NCBI RefSeq assembly: GCF_000292915.1
Contig: NC_018514.1
Coordinates: 2,914,001-2,978,000, forward strand
Length of the DNA stretch: 64,000 bases
Direction of reading: 5' to 3'
DNA from: Burkholderia cepacia GG4
GTDB taxonomy: Bacteria > Pseudomonadota > Gammaproteobacteria > Burkholderiales > Burkholderiaceae
Shown: in pieces, positions 45,030-54,353 of the stretch
How positions within the stretch are numbered: the first letter of the stretch is position 1
Layout: each line of letters starts with the position of its first letter
Position numbers and translations under genes: made by a program
Notes under the pieces: generated by a model
Seen by the model: only the letters and a program-made list of their open reading frames with translations
Databases searched by the model: none
What the model was told of the DNA's origin: nothing

Positions 45030-46391
45030 TCATTCGCCGCCGTCGGCCGCCGCGTCGCCGCGCGCGGGAATCCGCAGGTTGCGCAGCTTGTGATAAAGCG
45101 TCTTCTTCGGCATGCCGAGCGCAACGCTTGCGTTCGCAACGTTGCCGTTGTGACGCCGCAGCATGTCCTCGATCAACATCCGCTCGAAATACGCGAGCTG
45201 TTCCGCGAGCGTGCCGCTCGCCGTGGCTGCGCCACCGGACGACAGCAGGCTGTCGCCGGTCAGGCCGAGCACGAAGCGATCGGCCACGTTCTGCAGTTCG
45301 CGCACGTTGCCGGGCCACGCATGCGTCATCAGTTCGGACACCTGCGCAGCCGTGACGACCGGCGCCGGCTGTCCGAAGCGGCGTGCGGCCGCGAGCACGA
45401 AATGCTCGAACAGCAGCGGCACGTCCTCGCGCCGTTCGCGCAGCGGCGGCAGCTCGATCTGCGCGACGTTGAGGCGATACAGCAAGTCCGCACGGAAGCG
45501 CCCGTCGGCCGCGAGTTCGGCGAGATCGGCCTTCGATGCGGCCACCACACGGCAGTCGACCGGAATCAGCTCGTTCGCGCCGAGCCGCTCGACCACACGC
45601 TCCTGCAGCACGCGCAGCATCTTGATCTGCAGCGGAATCGGCATCGTCTCGATCTCGTCGAGGAACAGCGTGCCGCCGTGCGCCCACTCGATCTTGCCGA
45701 TGCGTTTCTTGATCGCGCCGGTGAACGCGCCGGCCTCGTGGCCGAACAGCTCGCTCTCGAAAATCTGCTCGGGCAGGCCGCCGCAGTTCAGCGCGACGAA
45801 ATGCGCATCGCGCCGGCCGCCGAAGTCGTGCAGGCTGCGCGCGATCAGTTCCTTGCCGGTGCCGGTCTCGCCGGTGATCAGCACCGACACCGACGTATCG
45901 GCGAGGCGCAGGATCTTCTTGCGCACGTCGGCCATCGCGGGCGACTTGCCGAGCACGAATGCCTCGATGCCCTGCCAGTTGTCGAGCGCCGCGCGCAGCC
46001 CCTGCACCTCGAGCGTGAGCCGGCGCTTCTCGACCGCGCGCGCGACCCGGCCGGCGATCACGTCCGACGAAAACGGCTTCTCGATGAAGTCGTACGCGCC
46101 GTCCTGCATCGCGCCGACGGCCGTCGAAATATCGGCGTGGCCGCTGATCAGCACGACCGGGATCTGCGCATCGACGGCCATCACGCGTTCGAGCAGCTGC
46201 AGCCCGTCGATGCCCGGCATCCGCACGTCCGACACGATCACGATCGGGGCGCCGGGCGCGACGTGCGGGAGCGCGTCGGCGGCCGACGCGAATGCGTCGA
46301 CCGGGAACCCGGCGAGCGCGACGGCCTGCTCGACGCCGATCCGGACGTTTTCATCGTCCTCGACGACCAGCACCCGAATCTCATCTTCCAT
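45030..46391 (-). CDS. Sigma-54-dependent response regulator, DctD type, 453 aa
   Basis: Receiver domain (residues 1-125, phospho-acceptor Asp55 in VSDVRMPG), AAA+ domain (about 150-385) with Walker A GETGTGKE, the sigma-54 contact loop ESELFGHEAGAFTGA, and Walker B GGTLFLDEIE; then a Fis-type helix-turn-helix (NVANASVALGMPKKTLYHKL). It activates sigma-54 promoters. The start overlaps the kinase gene by 11 bases. The next gene upstream on the same strand after the kinase is a dicarboxylate/2-hydroxycarboxylate transporter with a sigma-54 promoter, the obvious target. Confidence 0.93.
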   Translation of the reverse strand: MEDEIRVLVVEDDENVRIGVEQAVALAGFPVDAFASAADALPHVAPGAPIVIVSDVRMPGIDGLQLLERVMAVDAQIPVVLISGHADISTAVGAMQDGAYDFIEKPFSSDVIAGRVARAVEKRRLTLEVQGLRAALDNWQGIEAFVLGKSPAMADVRKKILRLADTSVSVLITGETGTGKELIARSLHDFGGRRDAHFVALNCGGLPEQIFESELFGHEAGAFTGAIKKRIGKIEWAHGGTLFLDEIETMPIPLQIKMLRVLQERVVERLGANELIPVDCRVVAASKADLAELAADGRFRADLLYRLNVAQIELPPLRERREDVPLLFEHFVLAAARRFGQPAPVVTAAQVSELMTHAWPGNVRELQNVADRFVLGLTGDSLLSSGGAATASGTLAEQLAYFERMLIEDMLRRHNGNVANASVALGMPKKTLYHKLRNLRIPARGDAAADGGE

Positions 46392-48273
46392 GCTCTGTCC
46401 TTTGCAGCGTCGCCGCCGCGAATTCGATACTGAATTGCGCGCCGCCTTCGTCGCGGTTCGTCGCGGCGATCTTCGCGCCGAACCCCTCGACGATGCGCGA
46501 CGTGATCGCGAGGCCGAGCCCGAGGCCCTGGCCGCGCGGCTTCGTGGTGACGAACGGCTCGAACAGGTGCGGCAGCACCTCGGGCGCGATGCCAGTGCCG
46601 CTGTCGGCGACGGTGAAGCGCACGCGGCCGGCTTCGTCCGCATCGTCCGCTTTGGCGGCTTCGATGACGATGCGCCGTACCGGCGCGTCGCGCACCGCGT
46701 CGAGCGCGTTGCCGAGCAGGTTCACGATCACCTGCTGCAGCTGGCTCGATTCGGCGGAGACCGCCATGCCGGGCGCGATGTTCACGTCGAGCTGCACGCC
46801 TTCGTCGCGAATCCGCGCATCGTAGATGAGCCGCGCATGCGCGACGGCCTCGTTCAGCGACACCGCGACGCGCTCGACATCGGGCTTGCGCGCGAAGGTC
46901 TTCAGCTCGCCGGTGAGCACCGCCATGCTGTCGACCAGCTTGCCGATCCGTTCGAGATTGGCGTACGCCGGTGCCGGCTGGCCGCGCTCGAAGAACGTGC
47001 GTGCGTTGTCGCACAGCGTGCGGATCGCGACGAGCGGCTGGTTCAGCTCGTGCGTGAGGCCGGCGGCCATCTGCCCGAGCACCGCGAGCTTGCCCGCGTG
47101 CACGACTTCCTGCTGCGAATCGCGCAGCCGTTGCTCGGTGCGTTCGCGTTCGACGATCTCGCGCTGCATCCGCTCGTTCGTGGCCGTCAGCGCGGCCGTG
47201 CGCTGCGCGACGGTCAGCTCGAGCCGGTCGTTCGCGCGGCGCAGCGCGTCCTGCGCCCTCAGCCGCGCGACGATCGCCCGGCGTCGCTGGATCGCGTAGC
47301 CGACCAGCAGCGCGGCGATCAGGAACGCGCCGGTGACGAACACGAATGCGGTTTGCTGCTGCCGTCGTGCGCCGGCGATGTCGAGCAGCACCATCAGCGA
47401 ATCGCCGGCCTGCGGCGCGGGGCGCGACATCACCAGATAGCGCGTGCTGCGGCCGGCGTGGCGCGGATCGGGAAACGTGCCGAACCACGCGGCGGCACTG
47501 CGATCGCCGATCCGGCGGTACGGCAGCGCGTCGACCGTGCGGCCCGCATATTGCCGCGACGCCTGGATGTCGCGCTGCTGCTGCGCGGTGATCGGACGCA
47601 GCGCGGTGAATTTCCACGCCGGTTCGGTCGAGATCACGACCACGCCGTTGCCGTCGACCACCATCGCGGCGACGCCCGGCGCGCGCCATGCGGATTCGAG
47701 CGGGTCGACGCTGATCTTCACGGCCGCGACGCCGATCGGCACGCCGTCGTCGCGCACCGCGCTCGCGAAGTAGACGCCCGGCACGCCGGTGTTGGTGCCG
47801 ATTCCGAAGAAGCGGCCGCTGCCGCGCGCGAGCGCGTCCTTGAAGTACGGCCGGTACGACACGTTGGTGCCGACGAAGCTGATCGTCTCGTTCCAGTTGC
47901 TGGCGGCGATCACTTCGCCCTGCAGGTCGATCACGTCGACGGCGCCGCTGCCCGCATCGCGGTTCACGGCTTCGAGATAGGTGTTCACCGAATGCACGAG
48001 ACCGGGTGCGTCGTGCGGCGCGGCCTTCAGCATCGCGCGTACGCCGTCCTGTCGCGCGACCAGGCCGGGCAGGATCTCGAAGCGGCCGAGTTCGCTTTTC
48101 AGGCTCGACGCATACAGGTCGAGCCGGTGCTCGCCGGTTTCCTCGAGCGCGTCGATCGCGCGTTCCCACGCGAAATCGACGGCCGCGCCCGCCACGCCGA
48201 CATACAGCACGGCGGCCGACGCCCAGCCCCACCACGGGATTCCCTTGAAGCTCTTCTGCACGTTCGCCCTCAT
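46381..48273 (-). CDS. Sensor histidine kinase, DctB type, 630 aa
   Basis: Two membrane segments (about residues 15-37 and 310-332) flank a periplasmic double-PDC sensor of about 270 residues. A cytoplasmic coiled coil follows (about 340-400), then the phospho-accepting histidine in GQMAAGLTHELNQPLVAIRTL, the N box LGNALDAV, and the G boxes DSGTGIAPEVL and GQGLGLGLAI. DctB-type kinases sense C4-dicarboxylates or related acids outside the cell. ATG 48273 is preferred; TTG 48285 in frame is possible. It is operonic with the response regulator. Confidence 0.92.
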   Translation of the reverse strand: MRANVQKSFKGIPWWGWASAAVLYVGVAGAAVDFAWERAIDALEETGEHRLDLYASSLKSELGRFEILPGLVARQDGVRAMLKAAPHDAPGLVHSVNTYLEAVNRDAGSGAVDVIDLQGEVIAASNWNETISFVGTNVSYRPYFKDALARGSGRFFGIGTNTGVPGVYFASAVRDDGVPIGVAAVKISVDPLESAWRAPGVAAMVVDGNGVVVISTEPAWKFTALRPITAQQQRDIQASRQYAGRTVDALPYRRIGDRSAAAWFGTFPDPRHAGRSTRYLVMSRPAPQAGDSLMVLLDIAGARRQQQTAFVFVTGAFLIAALLVGYAIQRRRAIVARLRAQDALRRANDRLELTVAQRTAALTATNERMQREIVERERTEQRLRDSQQEVVHAGKLAVLGQMAAGLTHELNQPLVAIRTLCDNARTFFERGQPAPAYANLERIGKLVDSMAVLTGELKTFARKPDVERVAVSLNEAVAHARLIYDARIRDEGVQLDVNIAPGMAVSAESSQLQQVIVNLLGNALDAVRDAPVRRIVIEAAKADDADEAGRVRFTVADSGTGIAPEVLPHLFEPFVTTKPRGQGLGLGLAITSRIVEGFGAKIAATNRDEGGAQFSIEFAAATLQRTEHGR

Positions 48274-48285
48274 CGAAGCCCGCAA

Positions 48286-48327
48286 CCGTCCGCTACCGGC
48301 CGTCCGCGACCGGCCGTCCGCTACCGG
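48286..48327. repeat. 14-bp tandem repeat, three units
   Basis: The unit CCGTCCGCTACCGG occurs at 48286-48299, 48300-48313 (one base changed) and 48314-48327, followed by a partial fourth unit. It lies directly in front of the kinase gene, in the 141-base gap after the transporter. Confidence 0.8.
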
Positions 48328-48414
48328 CCGTCAGCAACGACGCGCGCCGCACGCCGGCAGAGCCGGCGGCGGCGCGTGCGAAGCAGCCTGCGCGACGGTG
48401 CGCGCGACCGCGCA

Positions 48415-49779
48415 TTATCCGAAGTGCGCGACCAGGATCAGCGTCACCGTGACGACGATCGCGCCGCCGATGCGCGTCGCGATCTGCGCGAACGGCATCA
48501 GTTGCATCCGGTTCGCGGCGGTCAGGATCGCGACGTCGCCGGTGCCGCCTTGCCCGCTGTGGCAGGCGTTCACGATTGCGGTGTCGATAGGGTACATCTT
48601 CAGCAGGCGGCCGACCACGAAACCAGTGCCCATCAGCGTCGCGACGGTCGACACGATCGTGATGACGTTGACGACCGTGAAAGCTGCGGTCAGCTTGTCC
48701 CACGGCGTCATCGCGACGCCGATCGCGAACAGCAGCGGATACGTGACGGCGGTCGAGAAGAACTTGTAAACCACGAACGCGCCTTCCTGCAGCGGCGGCG
48801 ACACCGCGCGCGCGAGCTTGACCAGCACCGCGAGGAACAGCATCGCGACCGGCGCGGGCAGGCCGAACAGCTTGTGCGCCATCAGGCCCACCAGATACAG
48901 CGTGATGGCCGTGATGCCGGCGCCCGCGATATGTGTGACGTCGACGTGGCCGCGGATTTCCTCGTTTTCCGGCGTCATGTCGCCGCTTTCGCCGACCTGC
49001 AGGCGGCCGTTGCCGGTCAGGTGCGGCATGCGCTTGCCGAGCATGTCGAGCGCGCCCGACAGGATGATCGCGGTCAGGCTGCCGAGCATCACCGGCGGCA
49101 GCACCATCGCGAACATCTCGCCCTGCGGCAGGTGCATCAGTTCCGAATAGCCGATCGACAGCGGAATCGCGCCTTCGCCGACGCCGCCGGCCATGATCGG
49201 CACGACGATGTACAGCAGCGTGTGGCGTGCGCCGAGGCCGAGCGCGGTCCCGACCGCCGTGCCGACGATCGCGGCCGCGACCGAGCCGGCGGCGAGCGGG
49301 ATGAAGATCTTCACGAAGCCCTGGATCAGCACGCGCCGGTCCATGCTCAAGATGCTGCCGACGATGATCGATGCGATGAACAGGTACAGGAAGTTGGTCG
49401 ACTTCGTGAACTCGATCGTCAGGTTCAGCACCGGCTTCGGCAGCACGTGATAGTAGGTGAGCGCCGACGGCACGAAGGTCGCGAAGATCGCGGCCGCACC
49501 GATGTTGCGCAACAGCGGCAGGCGCTTGCCGAGTTCGGCGCAGGTGAAGCCGAAGAACGCGAGCACGGCGATCGCCATCGAGATCTCGCCGGGCACCTTG
49601 CCCGTCACCGCGAAACCGACGATCAGCGCGAACAGGATCACGTAGACCGGCAGCGGGATGATGCCGACGCGGATTTCCATCAGCTTCCACCAGCCTTCCG
49701 GCCAGAAGCGTTCGCGCGTGGCGGGACCGGCTTCGGCAATCGCCTCCGGACGGGATTGGGTATGGATAGAGGTCTGCAA
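48415..49779 (-). CDS. 2-hydroxycarboxylate transporter (CitS/MaeN/CimH family), 454 aa
   Basis: Sodium or proton symporter for citrate or malate. The two reentrant-loop motifs of the family are present: VPIMAGGVGEGAIPLSIGYSE (about 200) and CHSGQGGTGDVAILTAANRM near the C-terminus, with about eleven membrane segments. The start is TTG 49779: AGGAG lies seven bases upstream and no ATG follows until residue 34. It is followed by the DctB/DctD-type genes. Expression should need sigma-54 and the response regulator, given the promoter at 49841. Confidence 0.9.
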   Translation of the reverse strand: MQTSIHTQSRPEAIAEAGPATRERFWPEGWWKLMEIRVGIIPLPVYVILFALIVGFAVTGKVPGEISMAIAVLAFFGFTCAELGKRLPLLRNIGAAAIFATFVPSALTYYHVLPKPVLNLTIEFTKSTNFLYLFIASIIVGSILSMDRRVLIQGFVKIFIPLAAGSVAAAIVGTAVGTALGLGARHTLLYIVVPIMAGGVGEGAIPLSIGYSELMHLPQGEMFAMVLPPVMLGSLTAIILSGALDMLGKRMPHLTGNGRLQVGESGDMTPENEEIRGHVDVTHIAGAGITAITLYLVGLMAHKLFGLPAPVAMLFLAVLVKLARAVSPPLQEGAFVVYKFFSTAVTYPLLFAIGVAMTPWDKLTAAFTVVNVITIVSTVATLMGTGFVVGRLLKMYPIDTAIVNACHSGQGGTGDVAILTAANRMQLMPFAQIATRIGGAIVVTVTLILVAHFG

Positions 49780-49840
49780 GACGTGTCTCCTGATGTTGGA
49801 ATGCCTGCATCGCTTCGCGGCATCGTGTGCCGTCTATTAC

Positions 49841-49855
49841 GCAACCCCCGTGCCA
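49841..49855 (-). promoter_or_regulatory. Sigma-54 (RpoN) promoter of the transporter gene
   Basis: On the minus strand TGGCACG-GGGG-TTGC matches the -24/-12 consensus fully, with the expected start about 50 bases before the TTG start codon. Confidence 0.88.
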
Positions 49856-49880
49856 GGAATCCGGGCTGACGGAATATTTT

Positions 49881-49893
49881 TAGTTCATTGATT
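49881..49893 (-). promoter_or_regulatory. Possible IHF-binding site
   Basis: The minus strand reads AATCAATGAACTA in an AT-rich patch between the sigma-54 promoter and the activator sites, one mismatch from WATCAANNNNTTR. The position is what DNA looping to a sigma-54 promoter needs. Confidence 0.45.
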
Positions 49894-49937
49894 CATAAGG
49901 GATTTGTTTCGTCGGTGGAAAGGGTCGCCGGGACCGG

Positions 49938-49984
49938 CAGGCCGAGATTTCGGAATTCGCCCGGCGCCCAGGCCGAGATTTCGG
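49938..49984 (-). promoter_or_regulatory. Tandem activator-binding sites (UAS) for the DctD-type regulator
   Basis: CAGGCCGAGATTTCGG occurs at 49938-49953 and again at 49969-49984. The second extends to a palindrome, GGCCGA-GATT-TCGGCC. The copies are 31 bases apart, three helical turns, and about 100 bases upstream of the sigma-54 promoter, the usual layout for an NtrC-family activator. Confidence 0.7.
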
Positions 49985-50201
49985 CCAGGCAGCCGGCCGG
50001 GCGCCCGGTCCCGGGTGATCGCGCGCCATATCGCCGCACGCGATTTTCTTCGCAGAATCGCTTCGTAGACCGCCCTCGCGCCGCTCTCTATCATCGGCTG
50101 ATCCTTTTCCGATGCGACGACGACTGTCCGGAGAACGCCCGTGCGTTCGCCGCGGCGTCGCTCATCCGTCGATACCGTCTATGGACAGGAGAGTGGTTCC
50201 C

Positions 50202-51032
50202 ATGCTGCATGCCGTTTTTTCCGCCCGCTTTTCCTCCGGCCGTGTTGCCCGCTTGCTGGCAGCCGCGCTGCTCGGCGTCGTGATGCTGAACGGCGCCCGC
50301 GCCGACACCGCGCCGCTGAAGGTCGGCATCTCGACGAGCCCGCAGATCGACGCGCTGAAGATCGCCGCGAAGGAGGCGAAGGCACAGGGGCTCGACGTGC
50401 GGATCGTCGAATTCACCGACTGGAATACGCCGAACGCAGCGCTCGCGAACAAGGACATCGACGTCAATTACTTCCAGCACATCCCGTTTCTCGAGAACGC
50501 GAAGAAGCAGGGCGGCTACGACTTCGTATCGATCGCACCCGGCACGATCATGAAGATCGGCCTCTATTCGAAGAAGGTGAAGCGCTTCGACGAGCTGAAG
50601 GACGGCGCGCGGGTCGCGATCGCGAACGATCCGGTGAACGGCGGGCGCGGGCTGTTGCTGCTGCAGCGCGCGGGGCTGATCACGCTGAAGCCGGGCACCG
50701 ACTACCGCGCGACGACGCACGACATCGTGTCCAACCCGAAGCACCTGAAGATCATCCCGCTCGAAGCGTCGCAGCTCGCGCGCTCGCTCGATGACGTCGA
50801 TCTCGCGCAGGGCTACCCGAGCTTCATCAAGCTCGCCGGCACGACCGACCCGAACAGCGCGCTGCTGTTCGACGGTACCGAGAACAAGAGCTTCGCGATC
50901 CAGTGGGTCGTGCGGCCGGACAGCGTGAACGACGCGCGCATCCGCAAGTTCATCTCGATCTACCAGCACTCGCCGGCCGTGCGCCGTGCGCTCGACAACG
51001 CGTTCGGCTCGCTGTACGCGATCGCGTGGTGA
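50202..51032 (+). CDS. MetQ/NlpA-type ABC substrate-binding protein, 276 aa
   Basis: Signal peptide (ARLLAAALLGVVMLNGARA, cleavage after ARA), then the NlpA fold: LKVGISTSPQIDALKIAAKE, NKDIDVNYFQHIPFLEN, VAIANDPVNGGRGLLLLQRAG and FIKLAGTTDPNSALLF. The family binds methionine or other organosulfur compounds. GGAG at 50185-50188 supports ATG 50202, with ATG 50181 possible. It is the first gene of a six-gene operon with flavin monooxygenases, so the ligand is likely a sulfonate, sulfone or thioether and not methionine. Confidence 0.88.
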   Translation: MLHAVFSARFSSGRVARLLAAALLGVVMLNGARADTAPLKVGISTSPQIDALKIAAKEAKAQGLDVRIVEFTDWNTPNAALANKDIDVNYFQHIPFLENAKKQGGYDFVSIAPGTIMKIGLYSKKVKRFDELKDGARVAIANDPVNGGRGLLLLQRAGLITLKPGTDYRATTHDIVSNPKHLKIIPLEASQLARSLDDVDLAQGYPSFIKLAGTTDPNSALLFDGTENKSFAIQWVVRPDSVNDARIRKFISIYQHSPAVRRALDNAFGSLYAIAW

Positions 51033-51043
51033 CGGAGGCGGAC

Positions 51044-52462
51044 ATGACGACGGCGAACCGCAAGAAGATCCTGCTCAACGCGTTCAACATGAACTGCGTC
51101 GGGCACATCAACCACGGACTGTGGACGCATCCGCGCGACCGCTCCGCGCACTACACCGATCTCGACTACTGGTCCGATCTCGCGAAGACGCTCGAACGCG
51201 GCAAGTTCGACGGGATCTTTCTGGCCGACATCGTCGGCGTGTACGACGTGTTCGGCGGCGGCCCCGATGCGGCGCTGCGCGAATCGGTGCAGGTGCCGGT
51301 CAACGACCCGCTGCTGCTCGTGCCCGCGATGGCGCAGGTCACGCGGCATCTCGGCTTCGGCGTGACCGCGAACCTGACCTACGAACCGCCTTACCTGTTC
51401 GCGCGCCGCATGTCGACGCTCGATCACCTGACGAAGGGGCGCGTCGGCTGGAACATCGTCACCGGCTATCTCGACAGCGCCGCGCGCGGGATGGGCCTGG
51501 CGCAGCAGATCGGCCACGACGACCGCTACGAACGCGCGGACGACTACATGGACGTCGTCTACAAGCTGTGGGAACAGAGCTGGGACGACGACGCGGTGAT
51601 CCGCGACGCGCAGGCGCGCGTGTTCGCGCAGCCCGGCAAGGTGCGGCGGGTGAAGCACGACGGGCCGTTCTATTCGGTCGATGCGATCCACCTGAGCGAG
51701 CCGTCGCTGCAGCGCACGCCGGTGTTGTACCAGGCCGGTTCGTCCGCGCGCGGCGTCGAGTTCGCGGGCCGTCACGCCGAATGCGTGTTCGTGAATGGCC
51801 AGAGCAAGGCCGCCGCGCGCGCGGCGGCGCTCGACATCCGCGCGGCTGCCGCGCGGCAGGGCCGCGATCCGGCGTCGATCAGGATTTTCGCGGGCGTGAG
51901 CGTCGTGACGGCCGAGACCGAGCGGCTCGCTCGCGAGAAATTCGACGAATACCGGCGCTATGCGAGCCCGGAGGCAGGGCTCGCGCACTTCGCGAGCTCG
52001 ACCGGCATCGACTTCGCGAAGTACGGCCTTGACGAACCGATCTCGTACGTGAAGACCGATTCGATCCAGTCGGCCGTCGACGCGATCTCGCGCAAGAGCA
52101 CCACCGGCACGTGGACCGTGCGCCGCATGCTCGAACAGATGTCGCTCGGCGGCCGCTATGCGCCGATCGTCGGCTCACCGTCGCAAGTCGCGGACGAACT
52201 GCAGTCGTGGATCGACGAGACCGGCATCGACGGCTTCAACCTGACGCGCACCGTGATGCCCGAGTCGTTCGAGGATTTCGTCGACTGGGTCGTGCCCGAG
52301 TTGCAGAACCGCGGCCTCTACAAGGAAGACTACGATCCCGCGCCGACGCTGCGCGAGAAGCTGTTCGGCGCGGGCGCGCGGTTGCCCGCATGGCATACGG
52401 GCGCGCAGCACCGGCCGGCCGCCGCGCCGGCACCGGAACCGGCGCATCCCGCGCATGCATGA
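51044..52462 (+). CDS. FMN-dependent monooxygenase, NtaA/DmoA class, 472 aa
   Basis: Luciferase-like TIM-barrel oxygenase that uses reduced FMN from a partner reductase. Family blocks: LNAFNMNCVGHINHGLWTHP, FDGIFLADIVGVYD, LDHLTKGRVGWNIVTGYLDS and RADDYMDVVYKLWE. Members cleave nitrilotriacetate, dimethyl sulfide or dibenzothiophene sulfone. ATG 51044 follows GGAGG by five bases and starts just after the binding-protein gene. The reductase is not in the operon. A proline/alanine-rich tail of 25 residues is unusual. Confidence 0.9.
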   Translation: MTTANRKKILLNAFNMNCVGHINHGLWTHPRDRSAHYTDLDYWSDLAKTLERGKFDGIFLADIVGVYDVFGGGPDAALRESVQVPVNDPLLLVPAMAQVTRHLGFGVTANLTYEPPYLFARRMSTLDHLTKGRVGWNIVTGYLDSAARGMGLAQQIGHDDRYERADDYMDVVYKLWEQSWDDDAVIRDAQARVFAQPGKVRRVKHDGPFYSVDAIHLSEPSLQRTPVLYQAGSSARGVEFAGRHAECVFVNGQSKAAARAAALDIRAAAARQGRDPASIRIFAGVSVVTAETERLAREKFDEYRRYASPEAGLAHFASSTGIDFAKYGLDEPISYVKTDSIQSAVDAISRKSTTGTWTVRRMLEQMSLGGRYAPIVGSPSQVADELQSWIDETGIDGFNLTRTVMPESFEDFVDWVVPELQNRGLYKEDYDPAPTLREKLFGAGARLPAWHTGAQHRPAAAPAPEPAHPAHA

Positions 52463-52480
52463 ACCTGATGGGGCGAAGCG

Positions 52481-53650
52481 ATGACGCAATTGTTCGATAC
52501 GCTGGGTTTTATCGAGGCATCGGCCGTGCGTGCCGGCGCCGGCGTCGGCGCACGCGCGCATGAGGAAAGGGCCGCGTCGGCCGACGGCCCTGCCGTGTCG
52601 CTGACGAACGTCGGCAAGGTGTTCGCGACGCCGCGCGGCCAGGCCGCCGCGCTGCGCGAGGTGACGCTCGACGTGCGGCGCGGCGAGGTGTTCGGGATCA
52701 TCGGCCGCAGCGGCGCCGGCAAGTCGACGCTGCTGCGGCTCGTCAACGGGCTCGAACGCCCGAGTTCGGGCAGCGTGCGCGTGCAGGGCGTCGACGTCGG
52801 CGCGCTCGACGAGGATGGACTCGTCGCGCTGCGTCGCCGCACCGGCATGGTGTTCCAGCATTTCAACCTGCTGTCGGCGAAGACGGTGTTCGAGAACGTC
52901 GCGCTGCCGCTGAAGATCGCCGGCGTGCCGAAGGCCGAGCGCGCGCGCAAGGTCGATGCGTTGCTCGAGCTAGTCGGGCTCGCCGCGAAGCGCGACGCGT
53001 ATCCGGCGAGCCTGTCGGGCGGCCAGAAGCAGCGCGTCGGCATCGCGCGGGCGCTGGTGCACGATCCGGAGGTGCTGCTGTGCGACGAGGCGACGTCGGC
53101 GCTCGATCCCGAGACGACGCAATCGATCCTCGCGCTGCTCGCCGACATCAATCGCCGCCTCGGGCTGACGATCGTGCTGATCACGCACGAAATGGAGGTG
53201 ATCCGCGCGGTGTGCGACACGGTCGCGGTGATCGAGCAGGGTGAAGTCGTCGAAACGGGCCCGGTGTGGCGCGTGTTCGGCGATCCGCGCCACGGCGCGA
53301 CGCGCGCGCTGCTCAGCACGCTCGTGCACGACCTGCCGGCCGAACTGGCCGCGCGCGTGCAGCCGTTGCCGGCGCAGGCCGCGCTGCCCGATGGCGCGCA
53401 GGTCGTGCTCGACGTCCGCTATACGGGCGAAAGCGGCGGCGAACCGGACGTCGGCGCGCTCGCGGCGGCGCTCGGCGGCTCGGTGCGCTTCCTGCACGGC
53501 GGGATCGAGCGCATTCAGGGGCATGCGCAGGGGCGCCTCGTGATCGCTGCGTCGCCCGGTCAGTCGCCCGCAGGCGGTGGCGCGGTCGCCGCCTTGCTCA
53601 ATCGCGCACGCCGCCACGCGAATCACGCGGAGGTGCTCGGTTATGTTTGA
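52481..53650 (+). CDS. MetN-type ABC transporter ATP-binding protein, 389 aa
   Basis: Walker [14 protein letters not shown]-loop FQHFNLL, signature LSGGQKQR, Walker [13 protein letters not shown] and the switch histidine ITHE. A NIL/ACT-like C-terminal domain (about 300-370), as in MetN, would give substrate feedback. It also has an N-terminal extension of about 35 residues before the ATPase domain, longer than usual. It lies 18 bases after the monooxygenase and overlaps the permease gene by eight. Confidence 0.9.
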   Translation: MTQLFDTLGFIEASAVRAGAGVGARAHEERAASADGPAVSLTNVGKVFATPRGQAAALREVTLDVRRGEVFGIIGRSGAGKSTLLRLVNGLERPSSGSVRVQGVDVGALDEDGLVALRRRTGMVFQHFNLLSAKTVFENVALPLKIAGVPKAERARKVDALLELVGLAAKRDAYPASLSGGQKQRVGIARALVHDPEVLLCDEATSALDPETTQSILALLADINRRLGLTIVLITHEMEVIRAVCDTVAVIEQGEVVETGPVWRVFGDPRHGATRALLSTLVHDLPAELAARVQPLPAQAALPDGAQVVLDVRYTGESGGEPDVGALAAALGGSVRFLHGGIERIQGHAQGRLVIAASPGQSPAGGGAVAALLNRARRHANHAEVLGYV

Positions 53651-54299
53651 ACTCTGGTGGCCCGAACTGCTCGACGCGATCCGCGACACGCTGTCGATGG
53701 TCGCCGCATCGGCCGCGATCGCCGCGCTGCTCGGCATCCCGCTCGCGGTGGTCCTCGTGACGACCGCGCCCGGCGGCATCTACGCGCGACGCGGCGTGAA
53801 CGCGGTGCTCGGCGCGCTCGTCAACGTGTTCCGCTCGACGCCGTTCATCATCCTGCTCGTCGCGCTGTTGCCGTTTACGCGTGTGCTGATCGGCACGACG
53901 ATCGGCGTATGGGCGGCCGTCGTGCCGCTGTCGATCGCCGCGATTCCGTTTTTCGCGCGGATTGCCGAGGTGAGCCTGCGCGAAGTCGATCGCGGGCTGA
54001 TCGAGGCCGCGCTCGCGATGGGCGCGAAGCGCCGCCACATCGTGTGGCACGTGCTGCTGCCCGAGGCGCTGCCCGGCATGCTCGGCGGTTTCACGATCAC
54101 CGTCGTCGCGCTGATCGGCTCGACCGCGATGGCGGGTGCCGTCGGCGCGGGCGGGCTCGGCGATCTGGCGATCCGCTACGGCTATCAGCGCTTCGACACC
54201 ACCGTCATGGCAACCGTGATCGTGATCCTGATCGCGCTCGTCTCGGCCGTGCAAATCACGGGCGACCGCCTGGTCCGACATGTGACCCGGCGCACCTGA
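53643..54299 (+). CDS. MetI-type ABC transporter permease, 218 aa
   Basis: Five or six membrane segments and the cytoplasmic EAA loop [24 protein letters not shown] that docks the ATPase. ATG 53643 overlaps the ATPase stop. It completes the importer with the binding protein at 50202. Confidence 0.9.
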   Translation: MFELWWPELLDAIRDTLSMVAASAAIAALLGIPLAVVLVTTAPGGIYARRGVNAVLGALVNVFRSTPFIILLVALLPFTRVLIGTTIGVWAAVVPLSIAAIPFFARIAEVSLREVDRGLIEAALAMGAKRRHIVWHVLLPEALPGMLGGFTITVVALIGSTAMAGAVGAGGLGDLAIRYGYQRFDTTVMATVIVILIALVSAVQITGDRLVRHVTRRT

Positions 54300-54353
54300 G
54301 CGGCGCCATGAGCGCCGACTCCTTTCATTCAAGACCCTGAGAGAACGAACCCT

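Noticed and set aside
45163..49869. Continuous 1568-codon plus-strand open frame
   Set aside because: It lies antisense to the well-supported kinase, response regulator and transporter genes. Its translation is low-complexity, rich in R, A and H, which is the usual shadow of GC-rich codons.
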